From DAIDKA01 sp035487155 (GTDB taxonomy: Bacteria; Pseudomonadota; Gammaproteobacteria; Steroidobacterales; Steroidobacteraceae): a stretch of DNA of 64,000 nucleotides. The translations under genes and the position numbers were made by a program. The first letter of the stretch is position 1. Every line of letters begins with the position of its first letter. The stretch spans positions 1 to 64,000 of the forward strand of contig DATHMK010000037.1 of NCBI GenBank assembly GCA_035487155.1. Direction: 5' to 3'. Shown one piece after another: positions 33,218 to 41,166 of this stretch. The notes beneath the pieces are model-generated. The model did no database searches, had not been told where the DNA came from, and worked only from the letters and a program-made list of their open reading frames with translations.

Positions 33218-34111
33218 TCAGAGGCCTCCGCGTGATGCACGCGCCAGGGTTGTAAAGATGGTTCGCAGAGCCAGCGGCTGAACGTCGATGTGCTTGACGC
33301 CGGGAAATTGCGCCGCGATCTTTGCCGCCAGCTGCGAATCACTGAAGCGGCTGTCAAAGAAACTCACCACACTGCCGCTGCTGGTCACCTGCATCCAGCC
33401 TTCGGGCACGACCGCCGGAGCGGGCAGGGGCGATTCCAGCGTGACGCGGACCTGGCGGAAGCGGTCCGACAGTTCCGCCATGGACTCCTGAAACGCGAGT
33501 TTTCCCTGGTCGATGAAGCCGACGTGCGAGGTGATGCCTTCGATTTCCGACAATTCATGCGAGGAGATGAACAGGGACATTTCGCCGGCCTGCTGCACCA
33601 GACGCGCCATGAACTCATCGCGCACCAGGGGGTCCAGCCCGCTGAAGGGTTCATCGAGGATCAGCACCTTGGGATGGAAGGGCAGCGCGCAGGCCAGCGC
33701 CATCTTCATGCGCATGCCGTGCGAGAGATCGCCGATTTTGCGTTCCAGCGGCAATTGCAGCTCCGCGAGTATCGAGCTCTCCAGCTGCCGGTCCCATGAC
33801 GGATAGAAAGGTCGCAGGTAGTCGAGGTATTGCCCGACTGTCAGGCGCTGGGGCAGGTCCTGGTTTTCGGAGACATAGCCGATCTGTTGCAGCTGGGCCT
33901 CAGCCAGCCGACGCGAATCCACACCCAGTATCCGTGCCGCCCCGTGCGTGGGTCGGATGATGTTCATCACGGTCTTGATGGTGGTGGTCTTGCCGGCCCC
34001 GTTGGCGCCGATGAGGGCATAAGCGCTGCCCTCCGGAACCGCAAGGCTCAGCCCGCGCAGCGCCTCGTTGCGGCCGAAGGCCTTATGCAGATTGTCGATC
34101 TGGATGATCAT
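33218..34111 (-). CDS. ABC transporter ATP-binding protein
   Basis: A 297-residue ATPase. Walker A is GANGAGKTTTIKTV, the signature is DLSHGMRMKMALACAL and Walker B is VLILDEPFSGLDP; the switch His is in ISSHELSEIE. The SHGM signature form resembles YtrB-like ATPases. The C-terminal part beyond 215 is an extra domain as in CcmA-like proteins. Its ATG overlaps the stop of the GntR gene (ATGA). Confidence 0.9.
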   Translation of the reverse strand: MIIQIDNLHKAFGRNEALRGLSLAVPEGSAYALIGANGAGKTTTIKTVMNIIRPTHGAARILGVDSRRLAEAQLQQIGYVSENQDLPQRLTVGQYLDYLRPFYPSWDRQLESSILAELQLPLERKIGDLSHGMRMKMALACALPFHPKVLILDEPFSGLDPLVRDEFMARLVQQAGEMSLFISSHELSEIEGITSHVGFIDQGKLAFQESMAELSDRFRQVRVTLESPLPAPAVVPEGWMQVTSSGSVVSFFDSRFSDSQLAAKIAAQFPGVKHIDVQPLALRTIFTTLARASRGGL

Positions 34112-34509
34112 GATTCGTTGGCCTCGCGCGCCTGGTCAATTTTTGACCATTCATTGGAGATGGCTTCGATGACATCCTGGAGCCGCACGCCGACGCGGCG
34201 CGCCTCCACCACCAGCTGTTCAACCTCTTCCTGCAACAGTCGCTGCCGGTCCCCGGTGCGCGCCTTCGGCGGCACCGCCACCACCGTGCCGACGCCCGGA
34301 TGCACTTCCAACCAGCGCTCCTGGATCAGGTGCTGAACGACCTTATGCGCAGTGTTGGGATGGATCTTCAGGTCGGCCGCCAGGGCACGGACCGACGGAA
34401 AGGCCTGCCCCGGCTGATATTCACCGCTGAGGAAGGCTTTCTGGGCGGCGAACAGCAGCTGTTCGACGATCGACTGGCCGGGACGCAGTGTAAAACGCAG
34501 TAGTGTCAC
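34108..34509 (-). CDS. GntR-family transcriptional regulator (YtrA subfamily)
   Basis: A 133-residue repressor with a GntR winged helix (SIVEQLLFAAQKAFLSGEYQPGQAFPSVRALAADLKIHPNTAHKVVQHLIQERWLEVHPGVGTVVA) and a short C-terminal helix, no ligand domain. It is the first gene of the regulator-ATPase-permease operon. Start chosen at GTG 34509 because TLLRFTLRPGQS is the family start; ATG 34527 would place the 23-base inverted repeat inside the coding region. There is no ribosome binding site for GTG 34509, so a leaderless transcript is possible. Confidence 0.88.
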   Translation of the reverse strand: MTLLRFTLRPGQSIVEQLLFAAQKAFLSGEYQPGQAFPSVRALAADLKIHPNTAHKVVQHLIQERWLEVHPGVGTVVAVPPKARTGDRQRLLQEEVEQLVVEARRVGVRLQDVIEAISNEWSKIDQAREANES

Positions 34510-34525
34510 ATGAGTAGTGTGACAC
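34503..34525. promoter_or_regulatory. Perfect inverted repeat, operator candidate of the GntR/ABC operon
   Basis: GTGTCACA (34503-34510) and TGTGACAC (34518-34525) are exact reverse complements, with the 7-base spacer TGAGTAG. The repeat straddles the GTG start of the GntR gene. A TTGACT box (minus strand, 34543-34538) lies just upstream and would be the -35; the -10 then falls inside the repeat, though no good -10 sequence is visible. A repressor bound here would block both transcription and the gene start. Confidence 0.65.
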
Positions 34526-34562
34526 ATATGACATGAAAGTCAACGCTCAGTGCATCGCTCCC

Positions 34563-34913
34563 TCACCAGGGCGCGAGAAACGCCTTGAGCCGGCGGCGCG
34601 CGAGTGCGATCAGGCCGAACGTTGCGGCGTAAATCAGTATCTGTGAGAGCGTCGGAGACAGGCCGCTGGCGAGGGAGTCCAGGTGCCGGTCGAGCGTTGA
34701 AATCGCGGCGTTCAACGGGCTGGCGGTCATGGCTGCCACCGCCGTGATCAGAATGGCGGATGACGCATAGATCAACGTCGTACGAATCCGCGCTCGTCGT
34801 ATCTCCCGGTTGAGCCCGGAGAACGTCTGATCCAGAAACGGCTGCGCGCTGAGCGCTGGATCGTAGGCGGCGAACAGGCGCTGCAGATCGCGGTCGGCCT
34901 CATTGTCATTCAT
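34563..34913 (-). CDS. Small membrane protein, putative anti-sigma factor
   Basis: A 116-residue protein with a soluble N-terminal 40 residues (DRDLQRLFAAYDPAL...) and two hydrophobic segments (about 46-65 and 88-107). It overlaps the end of the ECF sigma gene by eight bases, the usual position for an anti-sigma factor, and the size fits a small one. It has no ZAS motif (HxxxCxxC), so this is from context only. Confidence 0.55.
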   Translation of the reverse strand: MNDNEADRDLQRLFAAYDPALSAQPFLDQTFSGLNREIRRARIRTTLIYASSAILITAVAAMTASPLNAAISTLDRHLDSLASGLSPTLSQILIYAATFGLIALARRRLKAFLAPW

Positions 34914-35490
34914 GGCATTGCTCCGCTTGAATCGTATCGAGGGCGTAGTCGCGCAGCAGCGCGCGCAATTCCTGCGCGCCGCGGGTCACCAATGACTTGG
35001 CGGTTCCGAGCGGTATGGCCAGCAGCGCGGCAATTTCAGGATGCGTATGCCCTTCACTGTAGGCCAGGACGACGCACAATCGGGTGCGCGCCTCAAGTTG
35101 CGCCAGGGCGGATTCCAGGTCGCGCTCGAGCCCGGGCGACTGGCGTGCGCCGGCGCCCTCGGAATCCACGCCGGCGAAGCCCGGGATTCTGCTGCGGCGC
35201 TGTCGTATCTCATCCATCCAGACCGACACCATGACCTGCTTGAGCCAGCCGTTGAACCGCTCCAGCACATCCAGCTGCGGCAGCGAGCGCCACATGCGCA
35301 GAAAGACCTGCTGGGCCAGATCATCGGCGAGCGTCTCATCGCGACACAGCTGCCGCATGAAGCGCCGCACGCCTTGCTGACGTCGGCGTATCAGTTCCAC
35401 AAAGGCCGCCCGATCGCCTGCCACCGCCATGGCAATCACGGCGGACTCGGCGACATCCACCAGCCCCAGGCCCGGCGCGGTGGGGGTCAC
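34906..35490 (-). CDS. ECF-type RNA polymerase sigma factor
   Basis: A 194-residue sigma-70 family ECF protein. Region 2 contains RRFMRQLCRDETLADDLAQQVFLRMWRSLPQLDVLERFNGWLKQVMVSVWMDEIRQR, and region 4 contains LEARTRLCVVLAYSEGHTHPEIAALLAIPLGTAKSLVTRGAQELRALL. GTG 35490 begins four bases after the stop of the DUF6249-like gene. It is the second gene of a three-gene unit with a membrane protein on each side. Its target promoters cannot be read from sequence. Confidence 0.9.
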   Translation of the reverse strand: MTPTAPGLGLVDVAESAVIAMAVAGDRAAFVELIRRRQQGVRRFMRQLCRDETLADDLAQQVFLRMWRSLPQLDVLERFNGWLKQVMVSVWMDEIRQRRSRIPGFAGVDSEGAGARQSPGLERDLESALAQLEARTRLCVVLAYSEGHTHPEIAALLAIPLGTAKSLVTRGAQELRALLRDYALDTIQAEQCHE

Positions 35491-35494
35491 TTCC

Positions 35495-35917
35495 CTATGC
35501 CTTGGGCAACCCGGTGCCGCCATCGGATGGCGGCCGTGGCAGATAGCGGCTGGCGGCGAACAGTCCGATTCCGAGCAACGCGAGCAGAGCCCCGGCGGCG
35601 ATGCCCCCGGCCGACACAGCCGGATTGCCGCCGTAGGCCCCCGCGAGACCCAGGACCAGGGAAAGTCCGGGCGCGATGAACAGGGCCAGAGTGCCGAAAA
35701 TACGCATGGTCCGGTAACCCTGGCCGACCGGTCCGGCGGGCGGCGAATGCCACTTGGGCGGCGTCAACAGGTCTCGCAGCAGGGCATCATCGATCTTCTG
35801 CCCCTTCTCCATCATCAGCCGGATGGTCTCGAATTTGAGTTCATAGCCGCGCCGGGCATTGAGGGCACCGACGACAATGAAGGCCGTCACGGCCAGCCAA
35901 AACGCTGCAACTGCCAT
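35495..35917 (-). CDS. Small membrane protein, DUF6249-like
   Basis: A 140-residue protein with a first helix (about 3-17), a helical cytoplasmic segment (FETIRLMMEKGQKIDDALLRDLLTP) and two further helices at about 72-95 and 100-121. The EKGQKIDDALLRDL segment is characteristic of the DUF6249 family, which often sits beside ECF sigma genes. ATG 35917 follows GAGAGGA. The divergent antiporter gene starts 113 bases away; that gap contains an AACTCC/GGAGTT repeat at 35932-35950 and nothing else clear. Confidence 0.65.
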   Translation of the reverse strand: MAVAAFWLAVTAFIVVGALNARRGYELKFETIRLMMEKGQKIDDALLRDLLTPPKWHSPPAGPVGQGYRTMRIFGTLALFIAPGLSLVLGLAGAYGGNPAVSAGGIAAGALLALLGIGLFAASRYLPRPPSDGGTGLPKA

Positions 35918-36030
35918 AGGAATCCTCTCCCAACTCCCTGAAGTGGAGTTTTCACTGCCCAATAGACGCGGCGCGACCGAATTTGGATGCATCGCCACCG
36001 ATCAGGTACTGTCCTGCGTCGGAGATTCGC

Positions 36031-37563
36031 GTGGCACTGTTCCAAAGCATCCTGATCCTGCTGACGGTGGCAGTGTTGCTGCTACAGGCCTCCCGCCGTC
36101 TGCGCATACCCTATCCCACCATGCTGGCCGTGGCCGGCATAGCCGTGGCGGCGCTCCCCTGGGCCAACGGCCTCGCCATCGACCCGACCCTGGCCCTGGC
36201 GCTGTTCATCGCGCCGGCCATCCTCGACTCGGCATTCGACTTTCCGCTACGCGCCATGCGCACCTACTGGGTACCGCTGCTGATTCTGGCGGTGGGCGCG
36301 GTACTGGCGACCACCGCTGCGGTGGCGTGGGCCGGCGTCGTGCTGGGTGGACTGCCGATTGCGGCGGCCGTGGTTCTCGGGGCCATCGTTTCGCCACCGG
36401 ATGCCGCGGCGGCGGCGGCCATGCTCAACCGGCCGGATCTGCCGCGATCCACGGCCATGGTTCTCAAGGGTGAGAGCCTGCTCAATGACGCCGTCGCCCT
36501 GCTGATCTTCGGTATCGGCCTCAGGATTGTCGAAAACGGTGGCGGCGTGCTGCAGGCCGCGCCGCAACTGGCCCTGGCCATTCCCGGGGGCGTGGTGCTG
36601 GGGATCGCCGTGGGCTTCGTCGTCTCCTATGTCATGCGCTTCCTGGTGGGGACGCTCGGCGGAATTCTGTTCCAGTTCGTCATTGCCTTCAGCATCTGGC
36701 TGCTCGCGGAGCGGCTGCAACTGTCGGCGATTCTCGCCATGGTTGCGGCCGCGATGACTCTCGCCGTGCGCGAGAGCGCCATGCAGGCACTTGACCGCAT
36801 CCAGTCCTATGCGGTGTGGGACGTGGTGGTTTTTGTATTGAATGTGCTGGCGTTTCTGTTCATCGGGCTGGATGCGCGCGGCATAGTGCGCAGTCTTGAT
36901 GCCGATCACCTGCGCCAGGACCTGGAATTTGCGGCAATCGTCCTGGCCATCGTGGTGCTGGTGCGCATCGTGCTGGTGATGCTTTATAACCGCGCCATTC
37001 AGCCGCTGGTCCGGCGTCGTCATAAGCTGCCGGGACCGAGCATCAAGCAGGGGATCGTCGCCTCCTGGTGCGGCATGCGCGGCATGGTGACCCTGGCCGC
37101 AGCGCTGGCCCTGCCCGAGGACTTCCCGCACCGGGACGTGGTGGTTCTGAGCGCGCTGTCAGTGGTGCTGGGCACCCTGGTCATTCAGGGCATCACGCTT
37201 GAGCCTTTGATCCGCTTGCTGCATTTTCCGCAAGACGCCGCTCAGGAGCAGGAAAAAGCCCGCGTTCGTGCACTACTGACCGATTCGGCGCTGGCATCGC
37301 TTCAGAACCGTGACGACACCACGGCGCTGGCGCTGCGCCAGGAGCTGCAGCTGGAGATGATCGATCACCAGGCCCCGGGGCGTAATATCGGTGGCCTCGA
37401 TGCGCTGCGACTGGAGGCCATCGGCCTGCAACGGCAATTGTTGCGGCGCATGCGCCGGCAATGCGAAGTTGAAGAGGAGGTGTTCCGCGCGTTGGAGCAG
37501 GAACTGGACCTCCATGAGCTGGCCTCCATGCGCAAGCTGCAACTGGAGCTGATCGACAGTTAG
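36031..37563 (+). CDS. Cation:proton antiporter, CPA1 family (NhaP-like)
   Basis: A 510-residue transporter with about twelve membrane helices in residues 1-400 and a cytoplasmic C-terminal helical tail of about 110 residues. GAIVSPPDAAAAAAML and LKGESLLNDAVALLIFGI are the CPA1 signatures (the acidic ion-binding ND pair). Na+ or K+ in exchange for protons is the likely function. GTG 36031 has GGAG at 36021-36024. It is the first gene of a plus-strand run followed by a small secreted protein. Confidence 0.9.
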   Translation: MALFQSILILLTVAVLLLQASRRLRIPYPTMLAVAGIAVAALPWANGLAIDPTLALALFIAPAILDSAFDFPLRAMRTYWVPLLILAVGAVLATTAAVAWAGVVLGGLPIAAAVVLGAIVSPPDAAAAAAMLNRPDLPRSTAMVLKGESLLNDAVALLIFGIGLRIVENGGGVLQAAPQLALAIPGGVVLGIAVGFVVSYVMRFLVGTLGGILFQFVIAFSIWLLAERLQLSAILAMVAAAMTLAVRESAMQALDRIQSYAVWDVVVFVLNVLAFLFIGLDARGIVRSLDADHLRQDLEFAAIVLAIVVLVRIVLVMLYNRAIQPLVRRRHKLPGPSIKQGIVASWCGMRGMVTLAAALALPEDFPHRDVVVLSALSVVLGTLVIQGITLEPLIRLLHFPQDAAQEQEKARVRALLTDSALASLQNRDDTTALALRQELQLEMIDHQAPGRNIGGLDALRLEAIGLQRQLLRRMRRQCEVEEEVFRALEQELDLHELASMRKLQLELIDS

Positions 37564-37574
37564 ACGCAAGCACG

Positions 37575-37593
37575 TGAATCAAACGGAGATTCA
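37575..37593 (+). promoter_or_regulatory. Hairpin with the ribosome binding site in its loop
   Basis: TGAATC (37575-37580) and GATTCA (37588-37593) form a 6-bp stem. The 7-base loop and following stem bases include ACGGAGA, the ribosome binding site of the gene at 37600. Opening or closing the hairpin could alter translation. Confidence 0.3.
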
Positions 37594-37599
37594 TTCATC

Positions 37600-37995
37600 A
37601 TGAAAAAGACATTGATGGGAATCGCGATCGTAGTGGTCGCCATGGCTGGCTTGTCATTGGCGTTCAGCGACAATGCGCAGGATCGACCCCCCGGGGTGGC
37701 CGCTGATCGCTGGGCGCCGATCAGTGCCACGTTGGGAGTGGTCCTGGTTCTGGATTCCGGACTTTCCGCGGATTCGCCACCGCCGGGCGGCGGCGCATCA
37801 TCCCCCTATGGCACTCCGGAGCCGGGACGTAAGATCGTGGTGGGCGCCGTTGATCCTACCGCTCTGATCGCGCCGACGACCCCCGCCGTGCGCAAGATCA
37901 TCGAAGAGGGCCAACCCATTCGCGGCTACATCATGGTCAAGCGCGGCAAACTCTGGCGGCCGCTGCAGGTGGTGGCACCGACCGTGAATAACTGA
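37600..37995 (+). CDS. Small exported protein, function unknown
   Basis: A 131-residue protein with a signal peptide or helix (KKTLMGIAIVVVAMAGLSLAF, residues 2-22), then a Pro/Gly/Ser-rich stretch (50-70) and a C-terminal domain ending ...RGYIMVKRGKLWRPLQVV. No domain is recognised. ATG 37600 follows ACGGAGA. It lies 36 bases after the antiporter gene, so the two may share a transcript, and it converges with the GumN-like gene. Confidence 0.6.
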   Translation: MKKTLMGIAIVVVAMAGLSLAFSDNAQDRPPGVAADRWAPISATLGVVLVLDSGLSADSPPPGGGASSPYGTPEPGRKIVVGAVDPTALIAPTTPAVRKIIEEGQPIRGYIMVKRGKLWRPLQVVAPTVNN

Positions 37996-38007
37996 ACCGC
38001 GCCCGGA

Positions 38008-39045
38008 TCAGGGACCCTCCACCTCATAGCCCTTGGCCTTGAACATGGCCAGCACGCCGCGCGCCCCGAGCAGGTCGTGAATGGGCTTCAGCGCCAGGGT
38101 CGAGCGGTTGTTCGCCAGGGCGAGCTCCACCTCATTGTTCCAGGAGCTGTTGGCTTCATCGATGAGCTGTTTGCTGCGCGATGAGGTCGACACCGCGGCG
38201 GTACAGACATCAATCGTCTTGGGAACCTCGAGGCGCCGCAGTGCCGCGACATCGCCCAGGGACCAGGCGCGTGCCTCTTCCTGCAATGGCCCCACACCGG
38301 CCTCCAGCCGTTCCACCACCGCCTCCAGACAGCTCACCTGGTCTGCCTGTGGGATCTGGCCCAGTTGCGTCACGAGATCACGCGGCTCTTCGATCTTCAG
38401 CTTGGATTGACGGATCGGCACATCATGGTGACGGGCCAGCTTCAGCACCGTGTCCTGGGCCTGGTTGCCGGGCGCCAGATGTGCCGAATCGAGTGCCTGC
38501 CGATAAAGGCGCAGGGCGGCAAAGATGGGTTTGAGACGCTCGATGCGGTGGTCACCGTTGTCGTACCGGCCCACCTGCGTCATCACGCGCGCATACAGAC
38601 CCGGCGGCAGGGCGTCTTTGAGGTGGCCGTTCTTGTCCATGACCTGAACGCCGCGCCACTGGAAGTAAAGACGAACCCAGGTGAAGGGATTGGCGCTGAC
38701 CTTGACCGAGGGATTGGTGGGAATGACCGCCTGCACCTCTCCGAGCACCGACTCCACCTCGTGTGACTTCCAGATCATCTTGCGCGGCAGGGGATCCAGG
38801 GTACCCAGCAGCCACAGGACATGGCCGCCCTTGCTGACCCGCCACAGACGTGGTCCGGGCTGTTCCCCCGTAACTTCCACCTCCTGGATGACCTCGGTCG
38901 GCGCGGACTGCGGGGCCAGCGGCGCCACCGGCCCCGCCGCCGCGGCCATCCGCCCGCTCCCCAGCGCCAGCAGCACCATCACGATTCCCGCGCAGGCATA
39001 CTCCTGGCCAGGAATCCGCTGCAGTGAAGGTTCTGGGTGACGCAT
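38008..39045 (-). CDS. TraB/GumN family protein
   Basis: A 345-residue exported protein with an N-terminal hydrophobic segment (about 19-36). The mature part begins PRLWRVSKGGHVLWLLGTLDPLP, the standard start of the TraB/GumN family, and runs through ...VETLALPPGLYARV.. to a C-terminal ...RGVLAMFKAKGYEVE. The family is thought to be a metal-dependent hydrolase (Tiki-like fold); GumN lies in the xanthan locus. The usual metal-binding GSxH is replaced: here the matching position reads GTLD, so it may lack activity. Divergently overlaps the GFA gene by two bases. Confidence 0.72.
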   Translation of the reverse strand: MRHPEPSLQRIPGQEYACAGIVMVLLALGSGRMAAAAGPVAPLAPQSAPTEVIQEVEVTGEQPGPRLWRVSKGGHVLWLLGTLDPLPRKMIWKSHEVESVLGEVQAVIPTNPSVKVSANPFTWVRLYFQWRGVQVMDKNGHLKDALPPGLYARVMTQVGRYDNGDHRIERLKPIFAALRLYRQALDSAHLAPGNQAQDTVLKLARHHDVPIRQSKLKIEEPRDLVTQLGQIPQADQVSCLEAVVERLEAGVGPLQEEARAWSLGDVAALRRLEVPKTIDVCTAAVSTSSRSKQLIDEANSSWNNEVELALANNRSTLALKPIHDLLGARGVLAMFKAKGYEVEGP

Positions 39046-39448
39046 GAGTCAAATCCTGTCGGGCCGATGCCTGTGTGGCGCAATCCGTTATCGCTGCGGG
39101 CCGCTGCTGTATCCCCCGACATTGTGCCATTGTGAGTCCTGTCGACGCGCCTCGGGGGCACACGCGGTGGGCTGGCTGACCGTGCGAACCGTGGACCTGG
39201 CATTTACCGGCACCGCGCCCCATGAGTTCGCCTCCTCGGCGGGCGTCCTGCGCAGCTTCTGCGGCAGCTGTGGCACCCCTCTGACCTATCGAAATGAGCG
39301 TCGGGCCGGCGAAGTCGACGTTACCCTGTGTACGCTCGATGAGCCGTCGCTGGTAGCACCCACCGACCACATATGGATGCAGGACGCGCCCGACTGGGAC
39401 TCGAGCTCCGAGGGCCTGCCGCGCCATTTGCAAGGGCGACAGGGCTAG
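39044..39448 (+). CDS. GFA/CENP-V-type zinc-binding protein
   Basis: A 134-residue protein of the glutathione-dependent formaldehyde-activating enzyme (GFA) superfamily. The zinc cysteines are seen in GRCLCGAIRY, LCHCESCRRASG and FCGSCGTPL. Most members are not proven to act on formaldehyde; the role is inferred only from fold. It starts at ATG 39044, overlapping the start of the GumN-like gene in the opposite direction, and the GNAT gene follows after 13 bases. Confidence 0.88.
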   Translation: MSQILSGRCLCGAIRYRCGPLLYPPTLCHCESCRRASGAHAVGWLTVRTVDLAFTGTAPHEFASSAGVLRSFCGSCGTPLTYRNERRAGEVDVTLCTLDEPSLVAPTDHIWMQDAPDWDSSSEGLPRHLQGRQG

Positions 39449-39461
39449 GCTGCGCAGCTGC

Positions 39462-39980
39462 GTGAACCTGCAATTACTGACGCAGCGTCTGGTCCTGGTG
39501 GGCGCAGGGGCCACCGTGCTGCGCGCCGAGAGCAGCGGCCCGCAATCCCTGGCTGCGGCCGCGCATGCCGAGGTTCCGGCCAATTGGCCACCTGAGCACC
39601 ATGACCAGAATGTCATCGAATGGGTGCTTCGCGGCCTGGAGCGTATCGCCCCGAGCGACCCCTGGCGCTTCTATTACATCCAGCTGCGCGAGCCACCCAC
39701 CCTGATCGGTACCTGCGGGTTCAAGCAGCCGCCGGACGCCACCGGCTGCGTCGAAGTGGGGTATTCGGTGCTGGTCCAGTTTCGTGGCCGCGGGGTGGCC
39801 AGCGAAGCCGTCATGGCGCTGATACGGGTGGCTTTCGAGACCGGCGCCTCGGAGGTGGCCGCGGAAACCTACCCCTCACTTCCCGCCTCCCTGCGAGTCA
39901 TGGAAAAATGCGGTATGACCCGGGTCGGCCCAGGTGCCGATCCCGGTACTGTCCGGTACAGCATACGGGCCCCGCTTTAG
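39462..39980 (+). CDS. GNAT-family N-acetyltransferase (RimJ/RimL-like)
   Basis: A 172-residue acetyltransferase of the RimJ/RimL type: TQRLVLVGAGATVL near the start, LIGTCGFKQPPDATGCVEVGYSVLVQFRGRGVASEAV with the acetyl-CoA loop, and ...SLRVMEKCGM as the end motif. GTG 39462 is the start. The next 163 bases (39981-40143) show no gene. Confidence 0.85.
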   Translation: MNLQLLTQRLVLVGAGATVLRAESSGPQSLAAAAHAEVPANWPPEHHDQNVIEWVLRGLERIAPSDPWRFYYIQLREPPTLIGTCGFKQPPDATGCVEVGYSVLVQFRGRGVASEAVMALIRVAFETGASEVAAETYPSLPASLRVMEKCGMTRVGPGADPGTVRYSIRAPL

Positions 39981-40143
39981 GCCCTGGCGAATGGCAAAAG
40001 CACCTTCGCTGTGCCGGGCTGTTGAACGCCGGGTCGCTAGCCGTCAAGATAACGCGCCAGCGCCATTGACAGCACAACGTAAGCGAACTGCCGGCCCGCC
40101 GTGGCCCACCAATGGGTTGGCCTGGAATCATAGGGGAAAGTGA

Positions 40144-40611
40144 GTGAAGAGCAGATCGATTCTGAACCGGGCGCTGGTGGCCGCCAGTGCCGCTGTGGTC
40201 GCCGTACCGGCCTTCGCGCACCACTCATTCGCGATGTACGACCAGACGAAAATGCTGGTTCTGACCGGCGTCGTATACCAGTTCGTGGCCCAGGCGAATC
40301 ACGCTGAGCTGCACCTGTACCTGCTGGGTGCTGACGGCAAGCTGGAGAGGACCGCCGACGGCAAGTACCACGCCTACGGCATCGAAATGGCCGGTGCGGC
40401 CGCCGTTGCCGAACAGGGCATCACCGCCGAGACCATGAAGCCGGGCACCATCATCAGCGTCAAGGTGAACCCGCTGCGTGAGGGGACTGATTTCGGATCC
40501 AAGGCCGGCAATAGCGGCCTGGCCAAGTGCCCCTGGAAGATGCCCCCCGCCCCTGGCAAGGCCTGCGACACCGTCGACGGCCATGAAATTCTGGGCGCCG
40601 CCAGTTTCTGA
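40144..40611 (+). CDS. Exported DUF6152 protein
   Basis: A 155-residue periplasmic protein with signal peptide (NRALVAASAAVVAVPAFA) and the family mark HHSFAMYDQTK immediately after cleavage. Small beta-rich proteins of this family have no known function; the histidine pair suggests metal binding. GTG 40144 follows AGGGGAAA. It is the first of four genes (40144-43133) in one direction. Confidence 0.8.
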   Translation: MKSRSILNRALVAASAAVVAVPAFAHHSFAMYDQTKMLVLTGVVYQFVAQANHAELHLYLLGADGKLERTADGKYHAYGIEMAGAAAVAEQGITAETMKPGTIISVKVNPLREGTDFGSKAGNSGLAKCPWKMPPAPGKACDTVDGHEILGAASF

Positions 40612-40637
40612 TTGCGTTGCCCGTGGGATAGCGTGCC

Positions 40638-41159
40638 GTGAATGAATTCGTGCAATGGCTGTCCGCCACGGGTCCCAGCCTCTACCTTCAGATTCACGAA
40701 GCCTGGACGCTTCCCGTCATTCAGTCTCTGCACATCATCGGCATTGGAACCGCCGTCGGATCCGGGCTGATGATTGCGCTGCGGGTACTGGGATGGGTGG
40801 GCACTGATCTGTCGCTCGAGGCCACTCAACGCCGCTTCGGGCCCTGGTTGACGGGCGCGCTGTTGCTGCTGCTGGTCAGTGGTGGGCTGCTGATCGTTGC
40901 CGAACCGGTGCGCGAGCTGATTACGATCTCGTTCTGGCTGAAGATGTTCTGTGTGGCGATTCTGGCCGTGGTCTCGATCGCCTTCCAGAGATCGGTCAGA
41001 AGGAACGGTCCGCAATGGGAACATGTGATCAGCGCTCGCCCGGGGGTGCGCCTGGCGGCGGTGCTCACATTCGTGCTGTGGGGCTGCATCATCATCCTCG
41101 GCCGTCTGATCGCCTACGACCACATCTGGGGCCATCTATCGCCTGCGACCAAGGCCTGA
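40638..41159 (+). CDS. DUF6644 membrane protein, copy 1
   Basis: A 173-residue protein with about four membrane helices. The start WLSATGPSLYLQIHEAWTLPVIQSLHIIGIGTAVGSGLMIALRVLG is typical of DUF6644; histidines in the first two helices (HEAW, SLHIIG) recall heme or metal ligands in b-type cytochromes. The function is unknown. GTG 40638 follows after 26 bases. The next gene encodes a relative. Confidence 0.72.
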   Translation: MNEFVQWLSATGPSLYLQIHEAWTLPVIQSLHIIGIGTAVGSGLMIALRVLGWVGTDLSLEATQRRFGPWLTGALLLLLVSGGLLIVAEPVRELITISFWLKMFCVAILAVVSIAFQRSVRRNGPQWEHVISARPGVRLAAVLTFVLWGCIIILGRLIAYDHIWGHLSPATKA

Positions 41160-41166
41160 GCCCGAC

